The notes under the pieces: model-generated | Seen by the model: only the letters and a program-made list of their open reading frames with translations | Database searches by the model: none | Told to the model about the DNA's origin: nothing | Part shown: in pieces, positions 56,695 through 64,000 of the stretch | Position numbering within the stretch: the stretch's first letter is position 1 | Layout: each line of letters starts with the position of its first letter | Translations under genes and position numbers: made by a program | DNA from: Desulfobacterales bacterium | GTDB lineage: Bacteria > Desulfobacterota > Desulfobacteria > Desulfobacterales > JAFDDL01 | Direction of reading: 5' to 3' | DNA: 64,000 bases | Assembly (NCBI GenBank): GCA_034003325.1 | Contig: JAVEYW010000008.1 | Location: 1 to 64,000 of the forward strand

Positions 56695-57396
56695 TTAAGC
56701 CGCTTCGCGATCAAGTTCCTTGTACATGTACCATGCGGTGAGGTTTAAATAAATGCCCCAAATCGCCATCGGCACATAGAAGCCCAGAAGACCGTGATAC
56801 GCAAAAGCGCCGCTCTGGAAAAAGGCGGGGCCGCCGGCGCCGAGGAGCATAAAGGAACCTGCGAAGGTTGCCCAGGTAAGCCAACGGGGAATCATCGGTT
56901 TTTCGCGCTTATCCTGCAATTCCACGATCCCTGTCGCAAGCATCTCCAAGGCAAGGTAGGCCCACCCCAGCAAAAATGCCATCCACGCCCAGTCACTGAA
57001 CGCCTGCACAACATCGGCGCCGAACTCGGGACGATAGGCGCAAACGATCCATGCGCAAGCGTTGAAGAAAACGATCAATGAGATGAAGAGCCCGCTGATA
57101 GCCGTGGTAATCGACCACAACGGCCATTTCCCCTCGATTTTGGCCAGCATGATTCCAAATTGTATCGACGCGGGAACCAGGAACGCGCAGGCAATATAAA
57201 ATATCGAGCAACCAAGTATGACCCCCCAGCGATGGGTCTGTGTAAACCATATCTTCGTTGCCTCGAAACCGAGGTCCGCAGGCGCCGGCTGATAGAAATG
57301 TGCAAGGCCGAGCCATCCGATCACCGTCAACAGGCTGAAAATCCACGAACACCAAAGACCAAACTTCTGTGTACCAATGCTTGCGCTTTCGTTCAT
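56695..57396 (-). CDS. Multi-pass membrane protein of unknown function
   Basis: 233 residues with about six hydrophobic segments (IFSLLTVIGWLGLAHF, VILGCSIFYIACAFLVP, ISGLFISLIVFFNACAW, MAFLLGWAYLALEML, WATFAGSFMLLGAGGP, GLLGFYVPMAIWGIYL). The family is not recognised. It resembles in style the larger membrane protein at 62765-63586, though I see no shared motif. It is the terminal gene of a minus-strand run with the CoA dehydrogenase. Confidence 0.75.
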   Translation of the reverse strand: MNESASIGTQKFGLWCSWIFSLLTVIGWLGLAHFYQPAPADLGFEATKIWFTQTHRWGVILGCSIFYIACAFLVPASIQFGIMLAKIEGKWPLWSITTAISGLFISLIVFFNACAWIVCAYRPEFGADVVQAFSDWAWMAFLLGWAYLALEMLATGIVELQDKREKPMIPRWLTWATFAGSFMLLGAGGPAFFQSGAFAYHGLLGFYVPMAIWGIYLNLTAWYMYKELDREAA

Positions 57397-57519
57397 TTTT
57401 TCCGCCTCATCGTGATTAGCGTTTGTTTCGATCAGATTCCAATGGGTAGCCGGCCAAATAGCCCGTTTAAGCTTCTTTCGGCCTTGATCATCGTTTCAGC
57501 CAATTTCCCACCGCAGGGA

Positions 57520-57609
57520 GGCCGCGCCAGGGTGTTTTTGGAAGAGCGGCAAGCTGTTTGAGCGACAGCGAGTTCCTGCCGGTCTGGAAAAAAATTCCCT
57601 GGCGCGGCC
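57520..57609. repeat. Stem-forming repeat element with 13-bp perfect inverted ends
   Basis: GGCCGCGCCAGGG (57520-57532) and CCCTGGCGCGGCC (57597-57609) are perfect complements across 64 bp. Inside, CGGCA (57547-57551) and TGCCG (57577-57581) pair, enclosing a TGTTTGAGCGACAGCGAGTT core. It lies after the dehydrogenase gene and could act as a terminator or be an interspersed repeat. Confidence 0.75.
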
Positions 57610-57619
57610 GAAACCATGA

Positions 57620-58540
57620 TTATGGCCCTTCTTTTTCAATTCCGTAAGCATCATACCAGCCGCCCCGGCTTCCTTTCTTTATTCTTCGATCCCCGAAAAA
57701 CCCGTCGGCAACCATTTTTTTCAACACCTCCGGCGTCTTGAATTTCTCATCAGCGGTTTTGCCATAGATATAAACAGAGGACTGCAGCATGGTGTCCAGA
57801 CCGATGACATCCATCAGTTCAAAGGGACCCATTGGGAAACTGAACCCCAACTTGCACATGGTATCGATTTCCTTGACCCCGGCGACCCCTGCCTCAAGCA
57901 GTCGAGCAGCTTCATTCAAAAAAGCGGTCATAAATCGGCTAGTGAAAAATCCGGGGCCGTCATTGACCGTCACCGGTTTCTTGCCCATTTTTTCACTGAG
58001 TGCAAAAAGGAAGTCGAACGTTTCATTTGAGGTTTGCTCTCCGCGTACCAGCTCAATCAATGGCATCATCTGTGCGGGGTTAAACCAGTGCATGCCGGCG
58101 AACCGATCGGGTCTGTTGGTAACCAATGCCAGATCAGCAATCATGATGGTGGATGTGCTGGAGGTAAGCACCGTTTTTTCAGGACAAATGCTGTCGAGTT
58201 GCCTGAAAACGCTTCTTTTCAGTTCAAGATTCTCGCTAATGGCCTCAATGATAAGGTCGGCCTCCCTACCCGCTTCTTTCAGATCGGTCGTCGGATGAAT
58301 TCTGCCTAAAATGTCATCGGCTGCTTCCCGGCTCATTTTGCCTTTGGCAACCGACTTTTCAAGTCCAAAGGGCCCCTCCTTGATTTTGGCCATCGCGTTC
58401 TGCAATCGGCCTTCATCCCTTCCCGCCATCACCGTATCGTAGCCGGCCATCGCACAGCTCATCGCAATCCCATGGCCCATGATGCCCGCGCCGATGACGG
58501 CTATCTTTTTGACATCCTCGACTGTTAACCAAACGCTCAT
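57620..58540 (-). CDS. 3-hydroxyacyl-CoA dehydrogenase
   Basis: 306 residues. The NAD-binding motif is IAVIGAGIMGHGIAMSCAMAGY. The family continues with ASSTSTIMI-type STSTIMIADLAL, GMHWFNPAQMMPLIELVRGE (catalytic His) and NDGPGFFTSRFMTAFLNEA. It oxidises 3-hydroxyacyl-CoA with NAD+ in beta-oxidation or butyrate-type pathways. It is upstream of the membrane protein on the same strand and 41 bp downstream of the SDR gene. Confidence 0.93.
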   Translation of the reverse strand: MSVWLTVEDVKKIAVIGAGIMGHGIAMSCAMAGYDTVMAGRDEGRLQNAMAKIKEGPFGLEKSVAKGKMSREAADDILGRIHPTTDLKEAGREADLIIEAISENLELKRSVFRQLDSICPEKTVLTSSTSTIMIADLALVTNRPDRFAGMHWFNPAQMMPLIELVRGEQTSNETFDFLFALSEKMGKKPVTVNDGPGFFTSRFMTAFLNEAARLLEAGVAGVKEIDTMCKLGFSFPMGPFELMDVIGLDTMLQSSVYIYGKTADEKFKTPEVLKKMVADGFFGDRRIKKGSRGGWYDAYGIEKEGP

Positions 58541-58581
58541 TGGTATCCTTTCCCAATCACTTTTTTTTTAAATTCGAACGA

Positions 58582-59328
58582 TCATGAAACCACATACCCG
58601 CCGTCTACGTGAAGGGTGGTGCCGGTGGTAAACCCGCTGGTCATTAAAAAAAGGACCGCCCGGGCGATTTCCTCCGGAGTCCCGACCCGTTTTACCGGAA
58701 GCCGTTCCGCTGCGTTTTGATACATCTTTTCCCGCGAGGCTTCCGGAATAAAGTCATATATTTCGGTCTTCACAACGCCGGGGGAACAACAGTTGACGCG
58801 AATGTCCGGCCCGAGTTCCACCGCCAATGCGCGGGCAAGGCTTTCCACCGCCGCATTAACGGAAGCCAGGGCACTCGCCCCGGTTCCCGGCCGTTTGCCT
58901 GACCCGCCGGAAAAAAAGGTAATTGATCCGCCTGTTGCCATTTTATCCAACGCCGCCCGGGTCAAGCGATAGGGTCCTAAGTATTTTGATTCGAAGGTGG
59001 CCCGCACCTCCTTGATAGAAACCTTTCTGAAAGACCCCAAAACAGCTTCTGATGCCGTGATCACCAAATGGTCAAGCCCTTTATCAGGAAATCCCTGAAA
59101 AAAAGAAGTCACTTCATCATCATTCATCATGTCCATGGGCACCGCAATTAACGCCGCCTGTTTCCCGCCCAATAGCTCGACGGCCCGATCAAGTTTTATT
59201 CGGCTTCGCCCGACGATATAGGTCCTGGCCCCAAGGCGCAGCACCTCTCGGGCAATCGCTTTTCCCATGCCGCTGCTGCCACCGGCAATAACAACGGTTT
59301 TTCCTTTCAACACCCTGCTCATTCGCAT
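58582..59328 (-). CDS. Short-chain dehydrogenase/reductase lacking the catalytic Tyr-Lys pair
   Basis: 248 residues. It has the TGxxxGxG-equivalent IAGGSSGMGKAIA, and NADP-binding VGRSR. The active-site stretch that normally reads YxxxK is GASALASVNAAVESLARAL: Ala/Leu replace Tyr and Asn replaces Lys, while the Ser (FFSGGSG) remains. The fold ends with VNCCSPGVVKTE and TGTTLHVDGGYVVS. It may bind ligand or cofactor without classic reduction, or use another acid. Other SDRs with this change exist, so it is not sequencing noise. Confidence 0.85.
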   Translation of the reverse strand: MRMSRVLKGKTVVIAGGSSGMGKAIAREVLRLGARTYIVGRSRIKLDRAVELLGGKQAALIAVPMDMMNDDEVTSFFQGFPDKGLDHLVITASEAVLGSFRKVSIKEVRATFESKYLGPYRLTRAALDKMATGGSITFFSGGSGKRPGTGASALASVNAAVESLARALAVELGPDIRVNCCSPGVVKTEIYDFIPEASREKMYQNAAERLPVKRVGTPEEIARAVLFLMTSGFTTGTTLHVDGGYVVS

Positions 59329-59370
59329 CCCCTGTTTTGCAATACCACGAAAGTCTTCTTAATAGGTAGC

Positions 59371-59424
59371 TAACCCGGCAAAGCCGAAAGCTGGGCAGCT
59401 GGACGGCTTGGCAGCCAGCGGCCT
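59371..59424. repeat. Intergenic repeat, CCGGCAAAGCCG type (copy 2)
   Basis: TAACCCGGCAAAGCCGA, then several CTGG/GGCTTGG units. It parallels the repeat at 21061 in its first 17 bases (15 identical) and in its CTGG-rich tail. It lies between the divergent SDR start and the muramidase stop. Confidence 0.55.
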
Positions 59425-59435
59425 CCCCTCTTTTC

Positions 59436-60296
59436 TTACCAACGCGCTAAGCCGGAGCGCCATAGGTTCGCCTCGGCTTGACGGCGTTTGAAAACGCCGG
59501 AACTTGCCGCCCACAATCGCTTCATTGATACAATTTGCTCCTCGACTTCGGCAAGTATCAACTTATGCTGAGATTGATTAAGCCCGGCTTGGTCAGCCCG
59601 GTTCAGGATCATTTGAATCGCTCTCATTTCTTTGCGTTTATCCCCCCGTAAGTCATTACCCCGGTTAAAAACGATACTAACCAAGACCGCGCGGCACAAT
59701 CCGGGAAGGTGATCCAGTGAGGGGTAAATTGCTTTTGAATCTGCGTAGAAACGGGGGAGTGTCTTTTCAACAAAAACGGACCACGCAAACTTAAAAGGAA
59801 CCGCGATACCGATCCGCCGAAGCTCTCTCGCACGCGCTTTCGTTCCTCGCTTTCCGATATCTGTTATCAATTCATGAATCACCTTATCCGGCAAAAGGTT
59901 GCCCCACGTTGCCAGAAAATCCGCTTCCGTGTTCCATCTCAGATCATATCCAACGCCTATGGTAACACCGCTTGCTTCACCGGGAAAGTGCGGCCATTGT
60001 GTATTTTTTTGGTAATAATCGAGACCGCCTGTTTCCTCGAGCGCAATAAACGCGACCCCGTTGGTATCCAACTTCGGAAATGGCTCCGGTCTGGATTGCA
60101 GCCAATCCCGAAGTAAAGAATCAGCAATCCCCGTAACGGGCTGATTAGCGAAATCTTGGGCATATCTAACGCCTATATCTGTAGCATACCCGAAATCTCC
60201 GTCTGTATACAGCATGGCGCCTATACGATTCAGGCGGGACTGAAGACGAAATACATCTTCGCCTTTATCCCCTCGACGCAAATTTGGATTTGACAT
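59436..60296 (-). CDS. Peptidoglycan-binding/muramidase-like protein
   Basis: 286 residues. An N-terminal PG_binding_1-like repeat (NLRRGDKGEDVFRLQSRLNRIG and DGDFGYATDIGVRYAQDF) is followed by a lysozyme-like domain resembling the pesticin/T4-lysozyme type: VAFIALEETGG (catalytic Glu), SGVTIGVGYDLRW and LVSIVFNRGNDL. No signal peptide is evident, so export or a lysis role is uncertain. It is not accompanied by other phage genes. Confidence 0.8.
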   Translation of the reverse strand: MSNPNLRRGDKGEDVFRLQSRLNRIGAMLYTDGDFGYATDIGVRYAQDFANQPVTGIADSLLRDWLQSRPEPFPKLDTNGVAFIALEETGGLDYYQKNTQWPHFPGEASGVTIGVGYDLRWNTEADFLATWGNLLPDKVIHELITDIGKRGTKARARELRRIGIAVPFKFAWSVFVEKTLPRFYADSKAIYPSLDHLPGLCRAVLVSIVFNRGNDLRGDKRKEMRAIQMILNRADQAGLNQSQHKLILAEVEEQIVSMKRLWAASSGVFKRRQAEANLWRSGLARW

Positions 60297-60339
60297 GTCG
60301 ACTTCTCCTTACCATTGTCGTTCAAGCTTCCCTATCGGG

Positions 60340-60927
60340 CTATCTTAATTGCTGCCGGCGTTGTTCCATCTGAAGCTCCAGGAATTGGAGCGCTTCTATT
60401 GATTCTCTCAGTTTCTGCTCCTGTTTTTCGAGGTGCTCTATTTTATTCTTCAAAGAGAGGTTATATCGCTGAGCCTTTTTGTATTTCAACTTGAGAAGGG
60501 TTACCCGCTGCTGAATATCGGCAAGTTTGCTTAACGCGTCTTTGTGCTGCGACTTGAGAAGAATTGAACGCTGTTCGATGTCGACAAGCTTGTGCAACAC
60601 GGCAATCCAGGCCCGAATATCTCCGCCGTCCCTTCGCTTCGGGTTCAGATCGAGCGAAGCCGTAAAGTCCTTCAGGGCACCGCTGTAATCAGGGTGCGGA
60701 TTGTCCGTCCTTATCCGCAGTCTGGCCCTGTCGGCATGTCCTTCAGACAAGGCATTGGCCTCTTTTGTATTATCTATCAATGTGGACAGACGTTTTTCTT
60801 CCTTCGCAAAAAAATCCGGCGCAACAGGCTTTCTCATCGCGCAGCCGCAAAGGACCATCATCACCATCAAGGCCGCCATCGCATGCCGGCAAAGGTTAAG
60901 TGACCGGGCTGAAGTTGAATTCGTCAT
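60340..60927 (-). CDS. Coiled-coil lipoprotein
   Basis: 195 residues. A signal sequence ends in a lipobox (MMVLCGCAMRK), predicting lipid attachment at the second Cys near 30. The C-terminal about 90 residues are a long charged coiled coil with Leu/Lys/Gln heptads. The gene overlaps the GGDEF gene by 4 bp, so the lipoprotein may act with that signalling protein. No named family is recognised. Confidence 0.75.
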   Translation of the reverse strand: MTNSTSARSLNLCRHAMAALMVMMVLCGCAMRKPVAPDFFAKEEKRLSTLIDNTKEANALSEGHADRARLRIRTDNPHPDYSGALKDFTASLDLNPKRRDGGDIRAWIAVLHKLVDIEQRSILLKSQHKDALSKLADIQQRVTLLKLKYKKAQRYNLSLKNKIEHLEKQEQKLRESIEALQFLELQMEQRRQQLR

Positions 60928-62249
60928 GCCTCTTCCCCGGCGTTGTACTGACGTTGATCGACCACATACACACTGCCGGCCATGGACTTGGCATATTCCT
61001 TCAATTCCGCCGCCCGCCTGCTGAGGACTTGCGGATTGCGGATGGCCCCTTCCTGGTCCGTCGCCACTGCGATCGAAATCGTCATCAGCGGAAAAACCAC
61101 CTCGACACCCTGTCTGTTCTTGCCGACAATCGCCCCCTTAAGTCGGTCCGCAGGATCATAAAACATTGGAATTTGCTCATCAAAGCGTTGAATTATCGTT
61201 TTACAAACGGCCTCATATCGTTCCGGATCGGTCACCACTATAAAATCATCACCGCCGATGTGCCCGACGAAATCGTCTCCTGCCCCCTTTTCCCTTACCG
61301 CAGCCGAAATGATAGCCGCCGCAGCCTGTATGGCCTCGTTCCCTTTGGCATACCCGTATTTGTCGTTAAATACTTTGAAGTTGTCAAGATCGATAATGCA
61401 GACAGCGGTTGGGCGTCCCGAAGCAAGCCTTTTGCCGATATTATCATCGATCGCGAGCCCGCCCGGAAGCAAACTGAGAGGGTTGCTCGTGATATGGATC
61501 TTCTCAAGACGCTCGATCTTCTTTGCCATGTCGGCAATGCTGCGAGACACTTCACCGAATTCGTCGTTGGTCTCTAAGGATGGTACCTCCTTGAATTTGC
61601 TTTCAGCAACCAGTCTTGTCGCCAGTTTTAGATGCGCGACCGACCGTGTGATATACCGAGCAAAAAGCAATGTAATTCCCACGGCCAACAATACCGCCCC
61701 GGTGCCAACCAGCAACAACTCGCGGAAGGCTCTGAGCCCTATCCGGGTGCTCAGCTCGGTCTTCATTTTTTGATCATGACGGGCCTCTGCAGCAACGCGA
61801 CCGGCAAGATCCACCACTTGCCGAAGGTTCTGCTCAACCCCGATCCGTTGTTCATTGGATAGCGCACATGCGGACTCTATCGACCCATATAACCCGGCAA
61901 ACTCCTCGCGAAAGGCAGCCCCCTTTGCCGTCAATTCCGTAACCAAGGCAAGAGAACTTTCGATGGATCTGATTTGCTCGATCAATTGGTCAAATTCGGT
62001 TATTTTCAGTTGCAGGAGCTTGAAGCTGTCACTGTCTTTGAGAATACAGAGTCTCCGCGCGTAAAGATCCTGCCCGAGCAGGTTTTCCGCCAATCGTTCC
62101 GCGCTCTCTATCGTCGGCGTGTTCACCTTTGTGATGGACGCGTTGATCCGGTCCATCTCTTTTAAACTCGATAGCGAATAGGCTATATGCATGAAGACGA
62201 CAAGAAGGAGCACCCCATACCCAAGCATTATCTTTTTGGCGATATTCAT
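60924..62249 (-). CDS. Membrane diguanylate cyclase with GGDDF active site
   Basis: 441 residues. TM1 about 8-27, an MCP-like four-helix sensor (about 30-175), TM2 about 177-197, a HAMP domain with a short coiled coil, then the GGDEF domain. The active-site loop reads HIGGDDFIVV near 331, with Asp replacing the Glu of GGDEF. No RxxD inhibitory site stands five residues upstream. It probably makes cyclic di-GMP; the neighbouring HD-GYP gene degrades it. Confidence 0.9.
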   Translation of the reverse strand: MNIAKKIMLGYGVLLLVVFMHIAYSLSSLKEMDRINASITKVNTPTIESAERLAENLLGQDLYARRLCILKDSDSFKLLQLKITEFDQLIEQIRSIESSLALVTELTAKGAAFREEFAGLYGSIESACALSNEQRIGVEQNLRQVVDLAGRVAAEARHDQKMKTELSTRIGLRAFRELLLVGTGAVLLAVGITLLFARYITRSVAHLKLATRLVAESKFKEVPSLETNDEFGEVSRSIADMAKKIERLEKIHITSNPLSLLPGGLAIDDNIGKRLASGRPTAVCIIDLDNFKVFNDKYGYAKGNEAIQAAAAIISAAVREKGAGDDFVGHIGGDDFIVVTDPERYEAVCKTIIQRFDEQIPMFYDPADRLKGAIVGKNRQGVEVVFPLMTISIAVATDQEGAIRNPQVLSRRAAELKEYAKSMAGSVYVVDQRQYNAGEEA

Positions 62250-62764
62250 TCGTCCGGAACAGCCCCTCCTTTAATTGTTTGCCGCATCTACCGGGCAACG
62301 TGCGCCGCTTAACCCCGGACAAATAAAGCCGAAACATCGTTGCGCTCGGCTGTTATGGTGTCCGAACCATATTAAATCAATAGAATAAAACAAAGCAAGA
62401 AATGCGCCACGCACGAAAAAAACTTCATTATCCAGGCAACATTCCGATTTCACTTCTTTTTTCAGTTTCTGACTTAACAGCCTGATAGGGAGATACTTGG
62501 AATTGGTTCTCGAATTTGAACAATAGTATACACCCCATCAGATGTAACGACGAAGGGCAGGATGTGACAGATCGGGGCATTCCGACGCAACAATTGGTTA
62601 TTGTTTTATAACCACTCCAAAAGGCGCTGTTATTTCGGCTTAACCATTCATTTTAAGGGGATAAATAAAGATTGTATGGAAATCCATCCTCTCGGAAATC
62701 AAACCGTCAATAAACTTGAATTGTCTTCCGGTGTTGACGTTAACATAACATCACGCCGGATTTT
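62250..62764. other. Intergenic region without recognisable gene
   Basis: 515 bp upstream of the cyclase gene (minus strand) and downstream of the last membrane protein. It is AT-rich and holds no ORF with family-like features. A short imperfect stem with TCCGG/CCGGA at about 62728-62761, followed by TTTTT on the plus strand, is the only structure seen. Confidence 0.45.
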
Positions 62765-63586
62765 TCAATTTTCATAGAAGCCGGGCACAGCGCTTTGGGA
62801 GCCGGGGAAAAGAGCCCCGAAGCCGGCCTTCGCGCTGCCGGCGGGCGGTATTACCGAAGCGGCACCGCGGATCGCCACCAGTGCGAAGATAATGCTGATC
62901 ACCGTGCCGATGGTGACGATCAACGGCGTGGTATTCTCCCAATGGAGCGCGACAACCGTCGTCATGCCAACACCCAGGTTAACACCGATCATCGTGAGGG
63001 GGAACAGCACGAACAATCCCAAAAGGTGCAGGTTGCTGCTTGCACGATAGCGCAGATTCGCCGCAGCGATGCTGAAACAGATCGTCTGGGCCGTTTCAAG
63101 GATACCAACTACCAGTGGGTATTTGATAATGCGGAATACGTGAGGACCCCAGTAGGAATAGGTACCGAAATTGATGCCAAGTATTTCGAAGGTACAGGAC
63201 ATCGCCATTTCGAGGCCCGCAAAGGCGAACAGCACAGGGAGCGTTAGGGTTCCCTTATAAATCCGGTTACAGATCATTATGGCGGGAAAGGCATAAAGTA
63301 TGGCATAACCGCTATGCGTCCAGAGTGGCTGGGGAATATTGAAGGCCGTAAAATGAGATATGATACCGGGCACATAGAAAAGCAGCATCATGCCCTCATC
63401 ATAAATCGGCTCGGCAACGGCACCGACAAAGACGGCAAGAAGCAACAGCGTATAAAAGGGCGTTCGCTCCTTCTTACCCATGCGTAAGGTTACCAATAAG
63501 AGAACAAGGGTCAGGCCGTAGCTGACGTAGTTCATGATATCCTGCATGACGAGATTACAAGGGTGGTCATAGGGCGGTGTCAACAT
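62765..63586 (-). CDS. Polytopic membrane protein of unknown function
   Basis: 273 residues from MLTPPYDHPCNLVMQD; AAAGGAG lies eight bases ahead. About seven TM helices are apparent (YGLTLVLLLVTLRM, FYTLLLLAVFVGAV, GYAILYAFPAIMIC, LPVLFAFAGLEMAMSC, YPLVVGILETAQTICF, LLGLFVLFPLTMIGVNLG, LIVTIGTVISIIFALVAI). A Gly/Ala-rich tail ends in the cytoplasm. I do not recognise the family or its substrate. Confidence 0.8.
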   Translation of the reverse strand: MLTPPYDHPCNLVMQDIMNYVSYGLTLVLLLVTLRMGKKERTPFYTLLLLAVFVGAVAEPIYDEGMMLLFYVPGIISHFTAFNIPQPLWTHSGYAILYAFPAIMICNRIYKGTLTLPVLFAFAGLEMAMSCTFEILGINFGTYSYWGPHVFRIIKYPLVVGILETAQTICFSIAAANLRYRASSNLHLLGLFVLFPLTMIGVNLGVGMTTVVALHWENTTPLIVTIGTVISIIFALVAIRGAASVIPPAGSAKAGFGALFPGSQSAVPGFYEN

Positions 63587-63809
63587 GTAGATTTCTCCTT
63601 TGTGTCGTTCTTCTGCTCTGTTGGCGTCTTTCGGAACATCACCGTACAAGGCATTGCCAACGGGTGCGGCCAAGTGCTTTTTTACCGTTTTTTAAATCAC
63701 TTTCAGTTGGTTATAGACGGGCCACAAGCGAAAATCAAGGACGAATAAGGGATCACAGCTTATCCGCCCGCCGCAGCGATCAATAGGGACTTAACATTCA
63801 ACGGCTTCA

Positions 63810-63919
63810 CCGTTTACAGTATCAAACAATTATAGTAGCATGCGCCTGTTCTGAAGCATTTGTGGTTATCCGCTCACAGGGCCTATTCTCAATATATTTC
63901 TCGGTGGGAAAGGGAGGGT
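63810..63919 (+). repeat. Right copy of the ~110-bp direct repeat; upstream region of the dehydratase-like gene
   Basis: CCGTTTACAGTATCA and the downstream AATTATAGTA, CTATTCTCAAT and GGGAGGG pieces correspond in order and spacing to 52493-52606 with one gap. Being a promoter region it probably holds the -35/-10 elements, but no perfect pair was fixed. The rest of the 333-bp gap (63587-63809) shows no gene. Confidence 0.6.
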
Positions 63920-64000
63920 ATGGATTCTGCCGGAATTGAAGATCTGCTGGTTCATCGCGGCCGCATGCTGTTGATCCGCCAAATTATTACCGTGAACATG
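63920..64000 (+). CDS. Hydroxyacyl-ACP dehydratase-like protein, N-terminal fragment
   Basis: 27 codons, cut by the window edge; the ATG follows GGGAGGG. The sequence MDSAGIEDLLVHRGRMLLIR resembles the start of FabA/FabZ-like dehydratases of aryl-polyene clusters, which begin with a PHRxPMLLI-type segment. This suggests that the biosynthetic cluster at 37684-52431 continues to the right of the window. Only the fragment is visible, so this call rests on a few residues. Confidence 0.55.
   Translation, partial: MDSAGIEDLLVHRGRMLLIRQIITVNM

Overview
The window looks like a chromosomal segment of a strictly anaerobic, sulfate-reducer-like bacterium of the Desulfobacterota (Desulfobacterales-like). 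This is inferred from a CooS-type CO dehydrogenase with its ferredoxin and flavoprotein, 2-hydroxyacyl-CoA dehydratase/activase-type proteins, a perfect FNR-type box, a large Alu-containing SRP RNA, and the style of the signalling genes. No rRNA or tRNA gene was recognised.

Layout. (1) 1-10534: a complete type I-C CRISPR-Cas locus on the minus strand. Upstream genes are a WYL regulator, a four-helix-bundle protein and cas3. They are followed by cas5c-cas8c-cas7-cas4-[RhuM-Doc/Fic protein]-cas1-cas2, a leader with its own promoter, and the first two repeats of an array that runs off the left edge. Between cas3 and cas5 lies the most interesting item: a single degenerate CRISPR repeat with an intact crRNA 5' handle. 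Its 'spacer' matches, at 15 of the first 16 bases, a site just upstream of the -35 box of the cas5 operon. The only mismatch is at guide position 12, which does not pair in type I effectors. This is the architecture expected of a Cas-regulating guide RNA (CreR-like) that makes Cascade repress its own operon. (2) 10969-27249: metabolic and housekeeping genes. These are DUF2294, biotin ligase, a divergent pyruvate carboxylase with a C-terminal zinc ribbon, cooS-cooF-flavoprotein, an AI-2E-type permease, a rhodanese-ferritin fusion, an FGE-sulfatase-domain protein, a cupin behind an FNR box, an IS630 relic, two CoA-dehydratase/activase-type proteins and a glycosyltransferase. (3) 27310-36631: dnaK/grpE with promoter and terminator, SRP RNA, and the plus-strand run tilS-ftsH-folP-cdaR/ybbR-coaX, from which the usual cdaA is missing.

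(4) 36696-52431: a biosynthetic cluster of about 15 kb, nearly all on the minus strand. It has two acyl carrier proteins, a ketosynthase fused to a chain-length-factor-like half, two more ketosynthases, a FabZ-like dehydratase, a stand-alone PKS-type dehydratase, a thioesterase, twin radical SAM enzymes, a GT25-like protein, an MMPL exporter fused to a methyltransferase, and a polysaccharide deacetylase. It resembles aryl-polyene clusters and also the FAS-II/radical-SAM clusters proposed for ladderane lipids, but matches neither exactly. The product is unknown.

(5) 52432-64000: a nested palindrome of about 240 bp, then a histidine kinase/HD-GYP pair, membrane proteins, a 3-hydroxyacyl-CoA dehydrogenase, an SDR lacking its catalytic Tyr/Lys, a muramidase-like protein, a coiled-coil lipoprotein and a GGDDF cyclase. 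This 11-kb block is bracketed by two diverged direct copies of about 110 bp. The right copy is the 5' region of a dehydratase-like gene cut by the window edge. The left copy looks like the dead stump of the same kind of gene. The simplest reading is that the block was inserted into the biosynthetic cluster, or arose beside a duplicated end of it, and that the cluster continues beyond the right edge.
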